From Acinetobacter suaedae (GTDB lineage: Bacteria > Pseudomonadota > Gammaproteobacteria > Pseudomonadales > Moraxellaceae), in assembly GCF_008630915.1 (NCBI RefSeq), contig NZ_CP043909.1, positions 1,922,001-1,986,000 of the forward strand: a stretch of DNA of 64,000 nucleotides, read 5' to 3'. Below, one piece after another: positions 52,294 to 60,433 of the stretch. The notes beneath the pieces are model-generated. The model was not told the DNA's origin, did no database searches, and saw only the letters and a list, made by a program, of their open reading frames with translations. A program made the translations under genes and the position numbers. Position 1 is the stretch's first letter; every line of letters begins with the position of its first letter.

Positions 52294-53592
52294 TTAATGC
52301 TTTAACAAAGAAGCAGGTTCAATATTGTGAACCATTTTCAAACGCTGGTCAGCATAAATATCGGTATATGGTGCAAGAACACGCATGAAACGATCAAAAT
52401 ATAACATTTGCTTGAATAATAACGCGAAGTCACGTGGGAATTTGATACCATGACGTTCACCGACAGCGACCATATCCATCATAATGTCATTCAAGTCTGC
52501 TGGATTTGAGCTTAAAATTTCCTGTGGATCAGCCAATAATACTCCACTAAATAAACGCTCTAAATCTGCTGCAAGAACTTGGGTATCAATCTTCTGATTG
52601 GTCATGCCCATTTTAAGCATGTTTTCAGCCATGGCAATGTAATTGGTATGCTGCAAGGCATCCATAAATGCCATACAAGCAGTCCACACTTCTGGATTTA
52701 ATTGACCAACAATACCGAAATCAATAAAACCAACACGACCATCTTCAAGCAACATCAGATTGCCTGCATGTAAGTCCGCATGGAAACTTTTACACAACAT
52801 CAGACTACCAAACCATGTATTCATTGCAGTGATTAATACCTGTGTTGGGTCTTTTGCATACTGTTTTACCACATCAAAATCTGTCAATGGCACACCATAT
52901 AAACGCTGCATGGTTAGAACACGGCGTGTAGAAAACTGGTGATACACTTTTGGAGCTGTCGCAGCTTGATTGCCCGAAATATTCAGATACTGAACAAAAT
53001 CATCTAAGTTTTGTGCTTCTTCAATAAAATCAACTTCACGTACCATACGTGTTTTGATCTCATCCACAATTTCAGATAACGATGCAAATTTGATTTTTGG
53101 TACAGCTTTTTCTAGAAGTTTGGTTGCCCAGTGCACCACATTTAAATCAGTATATAAAATGGTTTCAACACCGGGTTTTTGTACTTTTAATACAACATCT
53201 TCGCCTGTAACCAATTTGGCAGCATGAACTTGGGCAATTGAAGCTGAAGCTAATGGGTTCTCATCAATAAAACTAAAAATCGAGTTTAAATCTTTCCCCT
53301 CAAACTCCTCAGCCAATACCTGCTGAATATAGCTAAATGGTAAAGTTGGAGTTTGATCTAAACATCCTTGAAACTCTTGAACGTACTCACGTGGAAATAA
53401 AGACGGCGTACTCGCAATAAACTGCCCTAATTTAATATAGGTTGAACCTAACGATTCGAAAGTTTCTCGCATTAATTTTGCATTACTAGGCTTCTCAGTT
53501 GCATATTTGACACCTGCTTGTGCTGCAACAATCACTGTTTCACCTATACGTGCAACAGATCGTAATCCATCAACTAAAATATTTCTTTTCAT
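52294..53592 (-). CDS. ABC1/UbiB-like (AarF) atypical kinase
   Basis: A 432-aa ABC1 family kinase-like protein. Family motifs are the KxGQ in YIKLGQFIASTPSLFP, the A-rich loop ASASIAQVHAA, VVLKVQKPGVETIL (invariant Lys), FHADLHAGNLMLLED and GFIDFGIVGQL (metal Asp). UbiB itself supports ubiquinone biosynthesis; this protein lacks a clear C-terminal membrane anchor, so it may be one of the paralogous AarF/ABC1 proteins. It is adjacent on the same strand to folB and the MoeB-like gene. Assigning a substrate is not possible. Confidence 0.82.
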   Translation of the reverse strand: MKRNILVDGLRSVARIGETVIVAAQAGVKYATEKPSNAKLMRETFESLGSTYIKLGQFIASTPSLFPREYVQEFQGCLDQTPTLPFSYIQQVLAEEFEGKDLNSIFSFIDENPLASASIAQVHAAKLVTGEDVVLKVQKPGVETILYTDLNVVHWATKLLEKAVPKIKFASLSEIVDEIKTRMVREVDFIEEAQNLDDFVQYLNISGNQAATAPKVYHQFSTRRVLTMQRLYGVPLTDFDVVKQYAKDPTQVLITAMNTWFGSLMLCKSFHADLHAGNLMLLEDGRVGFIDFGIVGQLNPEVWTACMAFMDALQHTNYIAMAENMLKMGMTNQKIDTQVLAADLERLFSGVLLADPQEILSSNPADLNDIMMDMVAVGERHGIKFPRDFALLFKQMLYFDRFMRVLAPYTDIYADQRLKMVHNIEPASLLKH

Positions 53593-53637
53593 AATCTTTC
53601 ATTGCCTCGAAGATGGCATTAGTTTAGCAAAATTTAT

Positions 53638-54510
53638 TCAATTTACCGACGTACTTGCCTGACAAACTGGACAATTTACATCTTTTTCAAACTGCAAAAT
53701 ACGTTGTGTTAGATTCAGGCCATTCCAAAGCAACAATTTTTGCTTGAGCGGCGTTAACCCCAAACCCAAAAACAACAATGTGTGATGTGCTTGTAATGAC
53801 GCTATCATTACAGGTGTAGTTGCGAGTACCCCTGACTCGGCACAGCGTAAACCTTCATTGGTCTGATTTTCTTTTGGAAACAAACATTCATAACATGCTG
53901 AATCAGATTCAACCATAAACATTTGACCTTCGAAACCGATTGCTGAAGCACTAATCAAAGGTACTTGATGAGTTTTACACACAGCATTGACGAGATAACG
54001 CGTCGTAAAATTATCACAACCATCTAACACTACATCTTGATGCTGTACCAATTCATCAGCATTCGTTTCATCAAATCGTGTATTTTGATAGCTAACTTGT
54101 ATATGTGGGTTAATCTCTTGTAGGTGTTTCGCCAAAGTTTCTGCTTTGTATTGCCCAAGATCATTTGAGGTAAATGCGATTTGTCTTTGCAGATTACTCC
54201 TCTCAATCGTATCTGCATCCACGATTGTTATTTTGCCTACACCTGCACGAGCAAGTAACTCTGCACTTGTACAGCCGATCCCACCAGCACCAACAATCAG
54301 TACATTTGCCAATTTTAATTTTTCTTGTGCTTCAATATCCCAACCATCTAATAAAATCTGACGACTATATAAATGCATTTCGTCATCAGTTAATTCAAAA
54401 GTATGTTCTAGATGATCAGACACGTTCCATGATCTCAAAATCGGCTTAATGAATGCTAATTTTAAGTGGCTAATCTCATTTAGCAAAGCATTTAATGCTT
54501 GCTGCATCAT
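53638..54510 (-). CDS. MoeB/ThiF-type (HesA family) adenylyltransferase
   Basis: A 290-aa E1-like enzyme. It has the ATP loop VLIVGAGGIGCTSAELLARA, the Asp of IVDADTIERSNLQRQIAF (substrate contact R), DGCDNFTTRYLVN and ISASAIGFEGQ. Zinc cysteines are CYECLFP and the C-terminal CPVCQ. MoeB adenylates MoaD; ThiF adenylates ThiS; this one could serve either or another sulfur carrier. No moa or thi genes are adjacent. Two in-frame ATGs (54510, 54507) are possible. The gene's start lies 159 bp before the CRISPR array, in the opposite direction. Confidence 0.86.
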   Translation of the reverse strand: MMQQALNALLNEISHLKLAFIKPILRSWNVSDHLEHTFELTDDEMHLYSRQILLDGWDIEAQEKLKLANVLIVGAGGIGCTSAELLARAGVGKITIVDADTIERSNLQRQIAFTSNDLGQYKAETLAKHLQEINPHIQVSYQNTRFDETNADELVQHQDVVLDGCDNFTTRYLVNAVCKTHQVPLISASAIGFEGQMFMVESDSACYECLFPKENQTNEGLRCAESGVLATTPVMIASLQAHHTLLFLGLGLTPLKQKLLLWNGLNLTQRILQFEKDVNCPVCQASTSVN

Positions 54511-54668
54511 TTATTTTGACAAATCAACGGATTTACCCCAATATTTTTATTACTCTTTAACAGTTTAATAAAATCAATATGTTATGAATTAGCATAAAAA
54601 CTTTGGGTATTGATGTATTTTGTACCACAAGTTAATGTTTTTTCTTAATTTATTTATGCTATTTTATA
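54511..54668 (+). promoter_or_regulatory. CRISPR leader with IHF-like site
   Basis: AT-rich leader of about 158 bp before the first repeat. It has a TTGACA at 54516-54521 and AATCAATATGTTA at 54572-54584, an exact match to the IHF consensus WATCAANNNNTTR, 85 bp from the first repeat. Type I-F spacer integration uses IHF bending, so this end is the natural acquisition end. Confidence 0.75.
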
Positions 54669-56077
54669 GTTCACTGCCGCATAGGCAGCTTAGAAAATAT
54701 GGTCAGGCTTTAATTAAACATACAAACAGTTCACTGCCGCATAGGCAGCTTAGAAATGTGAAGCAGACTTTAAAGTGGTCATACTCATGTTCACTGCCGC
54801 ATAGGCAGCTTAGAAATTATAAGATTGCTGGTGTGCCAATGCGTAAGGGTTCACTGCCGCATAGGCAGCTTAGAAAAATCAATACGATTAACGCGCCTTT
54901 CCATCCTAGTTCACTGCCGCATAGGCAGCTTAGAAATTTGATGCTGAGGATGAACTGGCGGATGCTGTGTTCACTGCCGCATAGGCAGCTTAGAAAAGCA
55001 AGTACCATTTCCCAGTAGAACTTAAGTGGTTCACTGCCGCATAGGCAGCTTAGAAAATCTAACCAATGGGGTTTTAACCAAATAACATGTTCACTGCCGC
55101 ATAGGCAGCTTAGAAATGTAGTACCAATTGTACGATTTTTAACTACGTGTTCACTGCCGCATAGGCAGCTTAGAAATTATGATTCAATTGCAAGCACAGA
55201 GTTAGAATGTTCACTGCCGCATAGGCAGCTTAGAAAATCTTGATATTGTAATCTTTAATCTTGATAACGTTCACTGCCGCATAGGCAGCTTAGAAAAATG
55301 CTTTTTCATATATTTATGGTTTTGATAAGTTCACTGCCGCATAGGCAGCTTAGAAATCTTTGTTTTCGTATTTATTATTCACAATAATGTTCACTGCCGC
55401 ATAGGCAGCTTAGAAAAGATTACTTCTGCTGGATTTGTCGTCAGTAATTGTTCACTGCCGCATAGGCAGCTTAGAAATATCAAAACAAAAACATCTTCAA
55501 CAAGTGAATGTTCACTGCCGCATAGGCAGCTTAGAAAGAAATAGATGTTTAAATAGTGGATTAAGTAGTGTTCACTGCCGCATAGGCAGCTTAGAAATCT
55601 ATGGAACTCTGAGGGTATCTGTTGTAACAGTTCACTGCCGCATAGGCAGCTTAGAAAATCAACAAGCAACTGCACTTCAAACATTGTTGGTTCACTGCCG
55701 CATAGGCAGCTTAGAAAATCACGAGAATCTGATATTGATATGATATAATGTTCACTGCCGCATAGGCAGCTTAGAAAATTAATCCCGAAAGAAGTTAGCG
55801 CCGCTTCGCGTTCACTGCCGCATAGGCAGCTTAGAAAAATGTGGCAGCGTGGCCATGATGCTCTCAAATGTTCACTGCCGCATAGGCAGCTTAGAAAATC
55901 CAAATTGAAACACGGTGATATATATTATAGTTCACTGCCGCATAGGCAGCTTAGAAATCTGAAAAAAGAACAATTACACCACTCTTATTGTTCACTGCCG
56001 CATAGGCAGCTTAGAAAGACATTAACAACTGAGCAAAGAGACGAGATGAGTTCACTGCCGCATAGGCAGCTTAGAAA
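54669..56077 (+). CRISPR. Type I-F CRISPR array, 24 repeats and 23 spacers
   Basis: 24 identical 28-nt repeats, starting GTTCACTGCCGCATAGGCAG and ending CTTAGAAA, at 54669-55389 in 60-nt steps (13 repeats) and 55450-56050 (11 repeats). The repeat holds the CTGCC/GGCAG stem and ends in the 8-nt crRNA handle typical of type I-F (Cas6f processing), so transcription is left to right. Spacers are 32 nt except one of 33 nt (55417-55449). No repeat is degenerate, including the last. No cas gene lies in the window, so the array must be served in trans or be orphan. By eye no spacer matches another or a sequence in this window, but I could not search exhaustively. Confidence 0.97.
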
Positions 56078-56099
56078 AGCTTTAATAAATTTACAATTA

Positions 56100-56123
56100 A
56101 AAACCACCTTTTTGGGTGGTTTT
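56100..56123. terminator. Terminator after the CRISPR array
   Basis: AAAACCACC (56100-56108) and GGTGGTTTT (56115-56123), flanked by A and T runs, 22 bp beyond the last repeat; serves the array and the converging lipoprotein gene. Confidence 0.85.
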
Positions 56124-56150
56124 AATTAGTCTATTCTTTCAATTTTTATA

Positions 56151-56636
56151 TCATTTACAGATCTGTAATCTATATTGCAATGCATCGTTCTTACTGTCTC
56201 TTAAACTTATTATTTGTTCTTTGAAGCCATAAATTTCATTAACACTATTTCTTGTGTTTTGATTCAATCTACTTTCATGTTCTTTATTAGCATTCTCTAC
56301 ATATTGTTTTATATAATTTGTTGCCCAACAAAGTGTGTCTAAATTACTGTAGTCAAGACTATCTCGATTGAGTCCATCTACCCAGTTTTTTCCATGCTCA
56401 TTTTCTAACAAACTTTTTACGGTTCTAACTTTTATGTATGCTTTATCGAAGATTGCTTCTTTTAAAGCTGAAGGAGTATTAGTATTTTCAATTACAGTTA
56501 GTAAGATTTCCCTATCATCATCTAAGTAAACTTTAAAGTTGTTGTCTATGAAAAAGTCTATTTCTTTCTCATCAGATGCTTTACATCCTGACAGTCCGAA
56601 ACTGAATAGTAAAATACAGAATATAAGTTTTTTCAT
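56151..56636 (-). CDS. Lipoprotein, candidate immunity protein of the PAAR cassette
   Basis: A 161-aa lipoprotein (signal FCILLFSFGLSGC). The mature chain is helical and charged, with a WATNYIKQYVENANKEHESR segment and a final cysteine (LQICK). I do not recognise the family. It is the third gene of a minus-strand series PAAR / unknown / lipoprotein. Its position directly behind the putative effector, four bases from it, and envelope location fit an immunity protein against a periplasm-acting T6SS toxin. This is inference; no homology was visible. Confidence 0.6.
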   Translation of the reverse strand: MKKLIFCILLFSFGLSGCKASDEKEIDFFIDNNFKVYLDDDREILLTVIENTNTPSALKEAIFDKAYIKVRTVKSLLENEHGKNWVDGLNRDSLDYSNLDTLCWATNYIKQYVENANKEHESRLNQNTRNSVNEIYGFKEQIISLRDSKNDALQYRLQICK

Positions 56637-56640
56637 TACA

Positions 56641-57252
56641 TTACCTAAAGGATTTTACTGGAGGTTCATATTGATATTGTTGAATAAATAAAGATCTAGT
56701 TGCTTGGTCATACGGACGACCGAATATACTTTTATACATATTTTCATCAATGTGAAAAGGACCATTATTTCTTTCTAGAGCAATAGCATTCCCTGTTAGT
56801 ACAGGTTTACTTGCATTAGATAGTGAAAGATCAACTACTTCACCGAAATTTCTTTTAGAAATTGCCATTCGTGCCGCAAAGCTATCTTTAGCAAGCTCTA
56901 AAATAAATTTTCCACCTTCGTTTAAAGAATGTTTTTGGACATACATTGTGAATTTTAAATACATCATTGTATGAAATGAATAACGCTCTAATACTTCGGG
57001 ACTAAATTGACGCATATCATACTCAAGACCAAAACGTATTGCTAAATCATGTTCAAAAGGTACTTTTTGTTTTACTGTATCCCATTGCATTTGATCCATC
57101 ATAAAAGTGTATGGAACAGTTGTATGGTAATTAAGTACTTTAACAATGCTGTTACATAACAATGGATCTAGCAATTCATCTGAATGGCATACTTTAACTT
57201 TGTTATCCAATGAGGGGATTAAAGTTGGTGAGAAAACCTTATCTTGTGACAT
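56641..57252 (-). CDS. Putative PAAR-linked effector, 203 aa
   Basis: A 203-aa protein without signal peptide. Visible are SPTLIPSLDNKVKVCHSDEL, a histidine/tryptophan patch, VPFEHDLAIRFGLEYDMRQF and FHTMMYLKFTMYVQKHSLN with GGKFILELAKDSFAARMAIS. The family is unknown to me. It follows the PAAR gene by 11 bases, and a lipoprotein gene follows it, the usual order of spike, effector, immunity. The several His/Glu/Asp residues in the centre could form an enzymatic site, for example a peptidoglycan or lipid hydrolase, but no recognised motif is present, so I assign no activity. Confidence 0.55.
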   Translation of the reverse strand: MSQDKVFSPTLIPSLDNKVKVCHSDELLDPLLCNSIVKVLNYHTTVPYTFMMDQMQWDTVKQKVPFEHDLAIRFGLEYDMRQFSPEVLERYSFHTMMYLKFTMYVQKHSLNEGGKFILELAKDSFAARMAISKRNFGEVVDLSLSNASKPVLTGNAIALERNNGPFHIDENMYKSIFGRPYDQATRSLFIQQYQYEPPVKSFR

Positions 57253-57263
57253 TTATATATCCC

Positions 57264-57827
57264 TTATAGTGGAGGCAATGGTTTAGATGCATCAATCGTC
57301 TGAAATTCGACTTCATCAGGACTATTCGCATTGATTACGTGAGTTTTACCTTCTGAATCAGTCCATCCAGTTTCTACTTCACCACTATTTTTATAAATAA
57401 TTGAATAAGGAATGTCGCTATAGATTTTTTGTGTTTGTTCATCTTTTAACTGAAATTGTATACCATATTCCTTTGGTTTATCTGCTACAAAATTGTCTTG
57501 TTTTAACAATGTAGAAGTTGGGGCAAATGTATTTGAAGCAGCTTTAGATGATGATGAAGGTCCATTATCTTGAACAGCTAAATTCTGCATCGGTAATAAT
57601 TTACAACCACAAGACAAACTATCATTGACTCTCGCTGCTGCTTTTCCAAACACTTGCATATATGGATCACCAGTAATAATTGTAGAGACCGTCTGGTGCT
57701 TTGGGCAAGTCGCTTTATCCCCAACACATGCAATCGCTTTACCTTCGATCAAAAAACTACTATTTCCTGAAATAACTTTACCGCCACCCGTTGTAGGACA
57801 ACCAATTACTATATATGGTGTTGCCAA
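57264..57827 (-). CDS. PAAR-domain T6SS spike protein with C-terminal beta domain
   Basis: A 187-aa protein. Residues 1-90 form a PAAR domain: VIGCPTTGGGKVISGNSSFL, IEGKAIACVGDKATCPKH, ITGDPYMQVFGKAAARVND and SLSCGCKLLP, with the cysteine/histidine zinc ligands at the sharp tip. A serine-rich linker (about 95-115) leads to an Ig-like beta domain (IQFQLKDEQTQKIYSDIPYS with VETGWTDSEGKTHVINAN), the usual C-terminal adaptor in PAAR proteins. It caps the VgrG spike and carries the effector encoded next. First gene of the cassette. Confidence 0.88.
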   Translation of the reverse strand: MATPYIVIGCPTTGGGKVISGNSSFLIEGKAIACVGDKATCPKHQTVSTIITGDPYMQVFGKAAARVNDSLSCGCKLLPMQNLAVQDNGPSSSSKAASNTFAPTSTLLKQDNFVADKPKEYGIQFQLKDEQTQKIYSDIPYSIIYKNSGEVETGWTDSEGKTHVINANSPDEVEFQTIDASKPLPPL

Positions 57828-57994
57828 AATTTTTCCCTCTTCTATTTTGACAACATAGTAGCAAAGTATATACGGACATTTATGTACATAAATTGCAAAA
57901 CACCTAAAGTTCGCTCAGTTTTATACTAATTTTCATGTTTCATAACTTCGAGGTAATTAGTTTAGATCAAATAGCCACCTCGATATCCATAATA

Positions 57995-58015
57995 TCACTG
58001 CCGCATAGGCAGCTT
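57995..58015 (+). repeat. Solitary CRISPR repeat core
   Basis: A 21-nt perfect match to repeat positions 3-23 (TCACTGCCGCATAGGCAGCT plus T), on the same strand as the array and 1.9 kb from its end. It starts five bases past the lifO stop codon. The flanks do not match: ATA instead of GT before it and TTCAA instead of the AGAAA handle after it. Confidence 0.9.
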
Positions 58016-58020
58016 TTCAA

Positions 58021-59058
58021 TTACGATTTCTTACGATCATGCATCATTTCATAAGTTTGTGCTCTTAATAACTCCTCTTTGGTTGCAAATGAGTTATTTC
58101 TAAGCTGGTTTAAAGCACGTTGCTTGCTCGCATCATCAACATCGCTCTTTAAAATCTGATCGCGTTGGGACAAATAATTATTTACCTGATTCTGCCAAAC
58201 CGCTTCTTCTTGATCGACTTTCTCCAAACGATCAGCGGCCTCAACACCCAACAAGCTTTCTCGCATATTCCGTAATTCTTGAGCAGAACCGCCTTTTTCC
58301 TTAATTTCTTGTGTCAGTTGCTGTAATTCAGCAAATTGCATCGACACTCGAACACCATCAGCCAAAGTAGAAGGCAATTGATCTATTAACTTTGCTAACT
58401 CAGTTGCTTTTTGCTGTGCTGTTAAAGTCTTATTGGCATGTATACGCATTTGATCAATACTGAATTGATTAAAATTTCGTTCATTTCCAAAAAATGCTTG
58501 AATTTCTGCCGCATTGAAAAACTGCTGTTGCAACTTCGACATTTGATCAACAATATTTTGAAATTTATCAATTTCATCTTTTTTGAAATGCGTGCTGGTT
58601 TTCAAGTTTTTTAATGCATGCGTATAAGCAACATACTGATCAAGTAAGTAAACTCCATAATTTGCTGCTGTTTCTGGCAAAGTAACACGTAGATACTGAC
58701 GAATATCTCCAATTAATTCAGTTTCTGTTTTTTCTCCCAAACTCGAAAAGAAATAATCAAAACAGCTTCGAATTCCTATCGTGAGAATCAATTTACCGTC
58801 CCCATCGACCTGGAGAGGACAATCAATTTCGGTGCCTTGTAAAGATGGGGCAAGAACTGGCAACTTTCCTGAGGGCTGTCCTTGCGAATTATTTTCAACA
58901 CTTACGCTATTTATGCCACGCTGTGAGTGTGAATTATTCTGAGGACTTTGGTCGTAAACTGATGGTTTAAATATCCAATAAATAAAAGCAAGGAAAATAA
59001 TTAAGCATATAATCGCAATTAAAATGATTTTTTTATTATTAAAATTCTGAACAGTCAT
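58021..59058 (-). CDS. lifO: Lipase-specific foldase (lipase chaperone)
   Basis: A 345-aa steric chaperone. It has an N-terminal membrane anchor (IILIAIICLIIFLAFIYWIF, residues about 10-29), a proline/serine-rich linker and then the helical foldase domain with the diagnostic RSCFDYFFSSLGE (RxxFDY motif, near residue 97). The rest is the extended helical arm, e.g. QAFFGNERNFNQFSIDQMRI. It folds LipA in the periplasm before type II export. It lies directly downstream of lipA, with a hairpin between. The 21-nt CRISPR repeat core follows its stop codon. Confidence 0.93.
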   Translation of the reverse strand: MTVQNFNNKKIILIAIICLIIFLAFIYWIFKPSVYDQSPQNNSHSQRGINSVSVENNSQGQPSGKLPVLAPSLQGTEIDCPLQVDGDGKLILTIGIRSCFDYFFSSLGEKTETELIGDIRQYLRVTLPETAANYGVYLLDQYVAYTHALKNLKTSTHFKKDEIDKFQNIVDQMSKLQQQFFNAAEIQAFFGNERNFNQFSIDQMRIHANKTLTAQQKATELAKLIDQLPSTLADGVRVSMQFAELQQLTQEIKEKGGSAQELRNMRESLLGVEAADRLEKVDQEEAVWQNQVNNYLSQRDQILKSDVDDASKQRALNQLRNNSFATKEELLRAQTYEMMHDRKKS

Positions 59059-59100
59059 AATCCATTACTCTGTTAGTTCTCAGCTTTCCATGATCAAACG

Positions 59101-59125
59101 AAGGGAGTAAATCAATTACTCCCTT
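59101..59125 (-). promoter_or_regulatory. lipA-lifO intercistronic hairpin
   Basis: AAGGGAGTAA (59101-59110) and TTACTCCCTT (59116-59125): a perfect 10-bp stem with five-base loop and a weak U-tract, between lipase and foldase genes. A partial terminator there would make less foldase than lipase. Confidence 0.6.
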
Positions 59126-59137
59126 ACCCTATATTGC

Positions 59138-60157
59138 TTATAAATTTAGATTTTTTAAACGATTCGCTTGTAAGCGGAATGGTGTTACAGGGTTTTGTAA
59201 GAAACCAACCAATCCTAAAACCTGATTGACTTCATCTAGATGGTTAAATGCATAGTTATCGCGAATGACCGTACCAAGATGACTTGAGCAACGCGGAACT
59301 AAGCCATCACTATCACCTGGAATCAGTAATGAAGTCGCCGTTAAAGCATAATCAAATGGATCGAGTGCATTTGTAAACGGACTTATTCCAGTCCATGAAT
59401 AATAACGAACACCGTTGCTTTCAAGTTCTCGCCCTGAACCACATGCTGCCGTCGGTATTCCAGCAGGGAAACGTTGATTAAACTCTGCTGCCCCAGCAGT
59501 CGTCAGCGACCAAAGTCCAGCTAAAGAATCTTGATCATAGTAATTACCAGAGCCTATTCCAATTAATGCTCCGAATGCATTGACACCAGCAGAAATGACA
59601 GGTGCAGCTACAGGACCAACAGGTGACTGTGTAAAATCATAAACTGCATCTGCAACATCTGAACCTTTTCCTGGGCCAGCCACAGCAGTAACGGAAGCTA
59701 CTTTTTCCGGCATCAGACCCGCCACATAGCGAATTGAATGCGTCCCATGACTATGACCAACCAAGTTTACTTTCTCTGCACCACTTATGGCTAAAATTTG
59801 TTTGGTCTGTAAGAGCAGTTGTTCTCCTCTTACTTCTGATGAGTTAAATGCAGCTTGTTGTGTAACAAATACATTCGCACCATTGCTCACCAAATCTTCA
59901 GTAATTCCATGCCAATACTGCAATGGTCCAACAGCCGAGAACCCTGACATTCCATGAGCTAATACAATTGGGTATTTTGTTTTTGCATAACTAGAAGTAA
60001 CATTTGTACTTCCGCCTACTGAACAAGATTTCACATCACAGTTTTGCCATGATGCTTTTGGCGATAGAAAACTAAATAAACCAGCATGTACAACTGATCC
60101 ACCACTAATGAGCATGCCCGTCGTTAAAACTATTGCATTGAGATATTTTTTCTTCAC
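59138..60157 (-). CDS. lipA: Secreted triacylglycerol lipase (family I)
   Basis: A 339-aa exported lipase. A signal peptide (KKKYLNAIVLTTGMLISGGS, cleavage after VHA) is followed by the oxyanion motif LAHGMSGF, the nucleophile GHSHG (about residue 136), a catalytic Asp near SDGLVPRCSSHLG and the His in NYAFNHLDEV. This is a foldase-dependent I.1/I.2-type lipase that is folded by LifO and secreted through type II secretion. The start is GTG at 60157 with a GGAG ribosome-binding site. Divergent from an AraC regulator that may control it. Confidence 0.94.
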   Translation of the reverse strand: MKKKYLNAIVLTTGMLISGGSVVHAGLFSFLSPKASWQNCDVKSCSVGGSTNVTSSYAKTKYPIVLAHGMSGFSAVGPLQYWHGITEDLVSNGANVFVTQQAAFNSSEVRGEQLLLQTKQILAISGAEKVNLVGHSHGTHSIRYVAGLMPEKVASVTAVAGPGKGSDVADAVYDFTQSPVGPVAAPVISAGVNAFGALIGIGSGNYYDQDSLAGLWSLTTAGAAEFNQRFPAGIPTAACGSGRELESNGVRYYSWTGISPFTNALDPFDYALTATSLLIPGDSDGLVPRCSSHLGTVIRDNYAFNHLDEVNQVLGLVGFLQNPVTPFRLQANRLKNLNL

Positions 60158-60433
60158 TTTTCTGCTCCAAGCATTTTTGATTTTTATTACAACAACTTAG
60201 TCCTAGGCTATGTATAAGGATCCATTCCTACATACATCAGACTTGCAAAGTATACTCCTCCAGAATATTGTGTGATTTTTAGACTAAAACAAACGATGCC
60301 AAAATCATAACAATTCACGCCAATTTTGGTATGAAATGAAAAAAATCCGATGAATGAACATTTTCAAATTAATTTTACTGTTTTAATTTTTACTAAATTT
60401 AAGCAAAACTGCAAAAGGAATTTTCCTAATATC

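Noticed and set aside
54620..56129. Several open frames running through the CRISPR array on both strands with repeating peptides such as SLPHRQLR or FLSCLCGSE
   Set aside because: They arise from the repeat unit read in frame with 60-nt periodicity and have no ribosome-binding site; the DNA is a CRISPR array.
57900..57994. Inverted CGAGGT / ACCTCG pair before the solitary repeat
   Set aside because: Short arms of six bases with about 22 bases between them; could be chance in an AT-rich spacer and has no U-tract.
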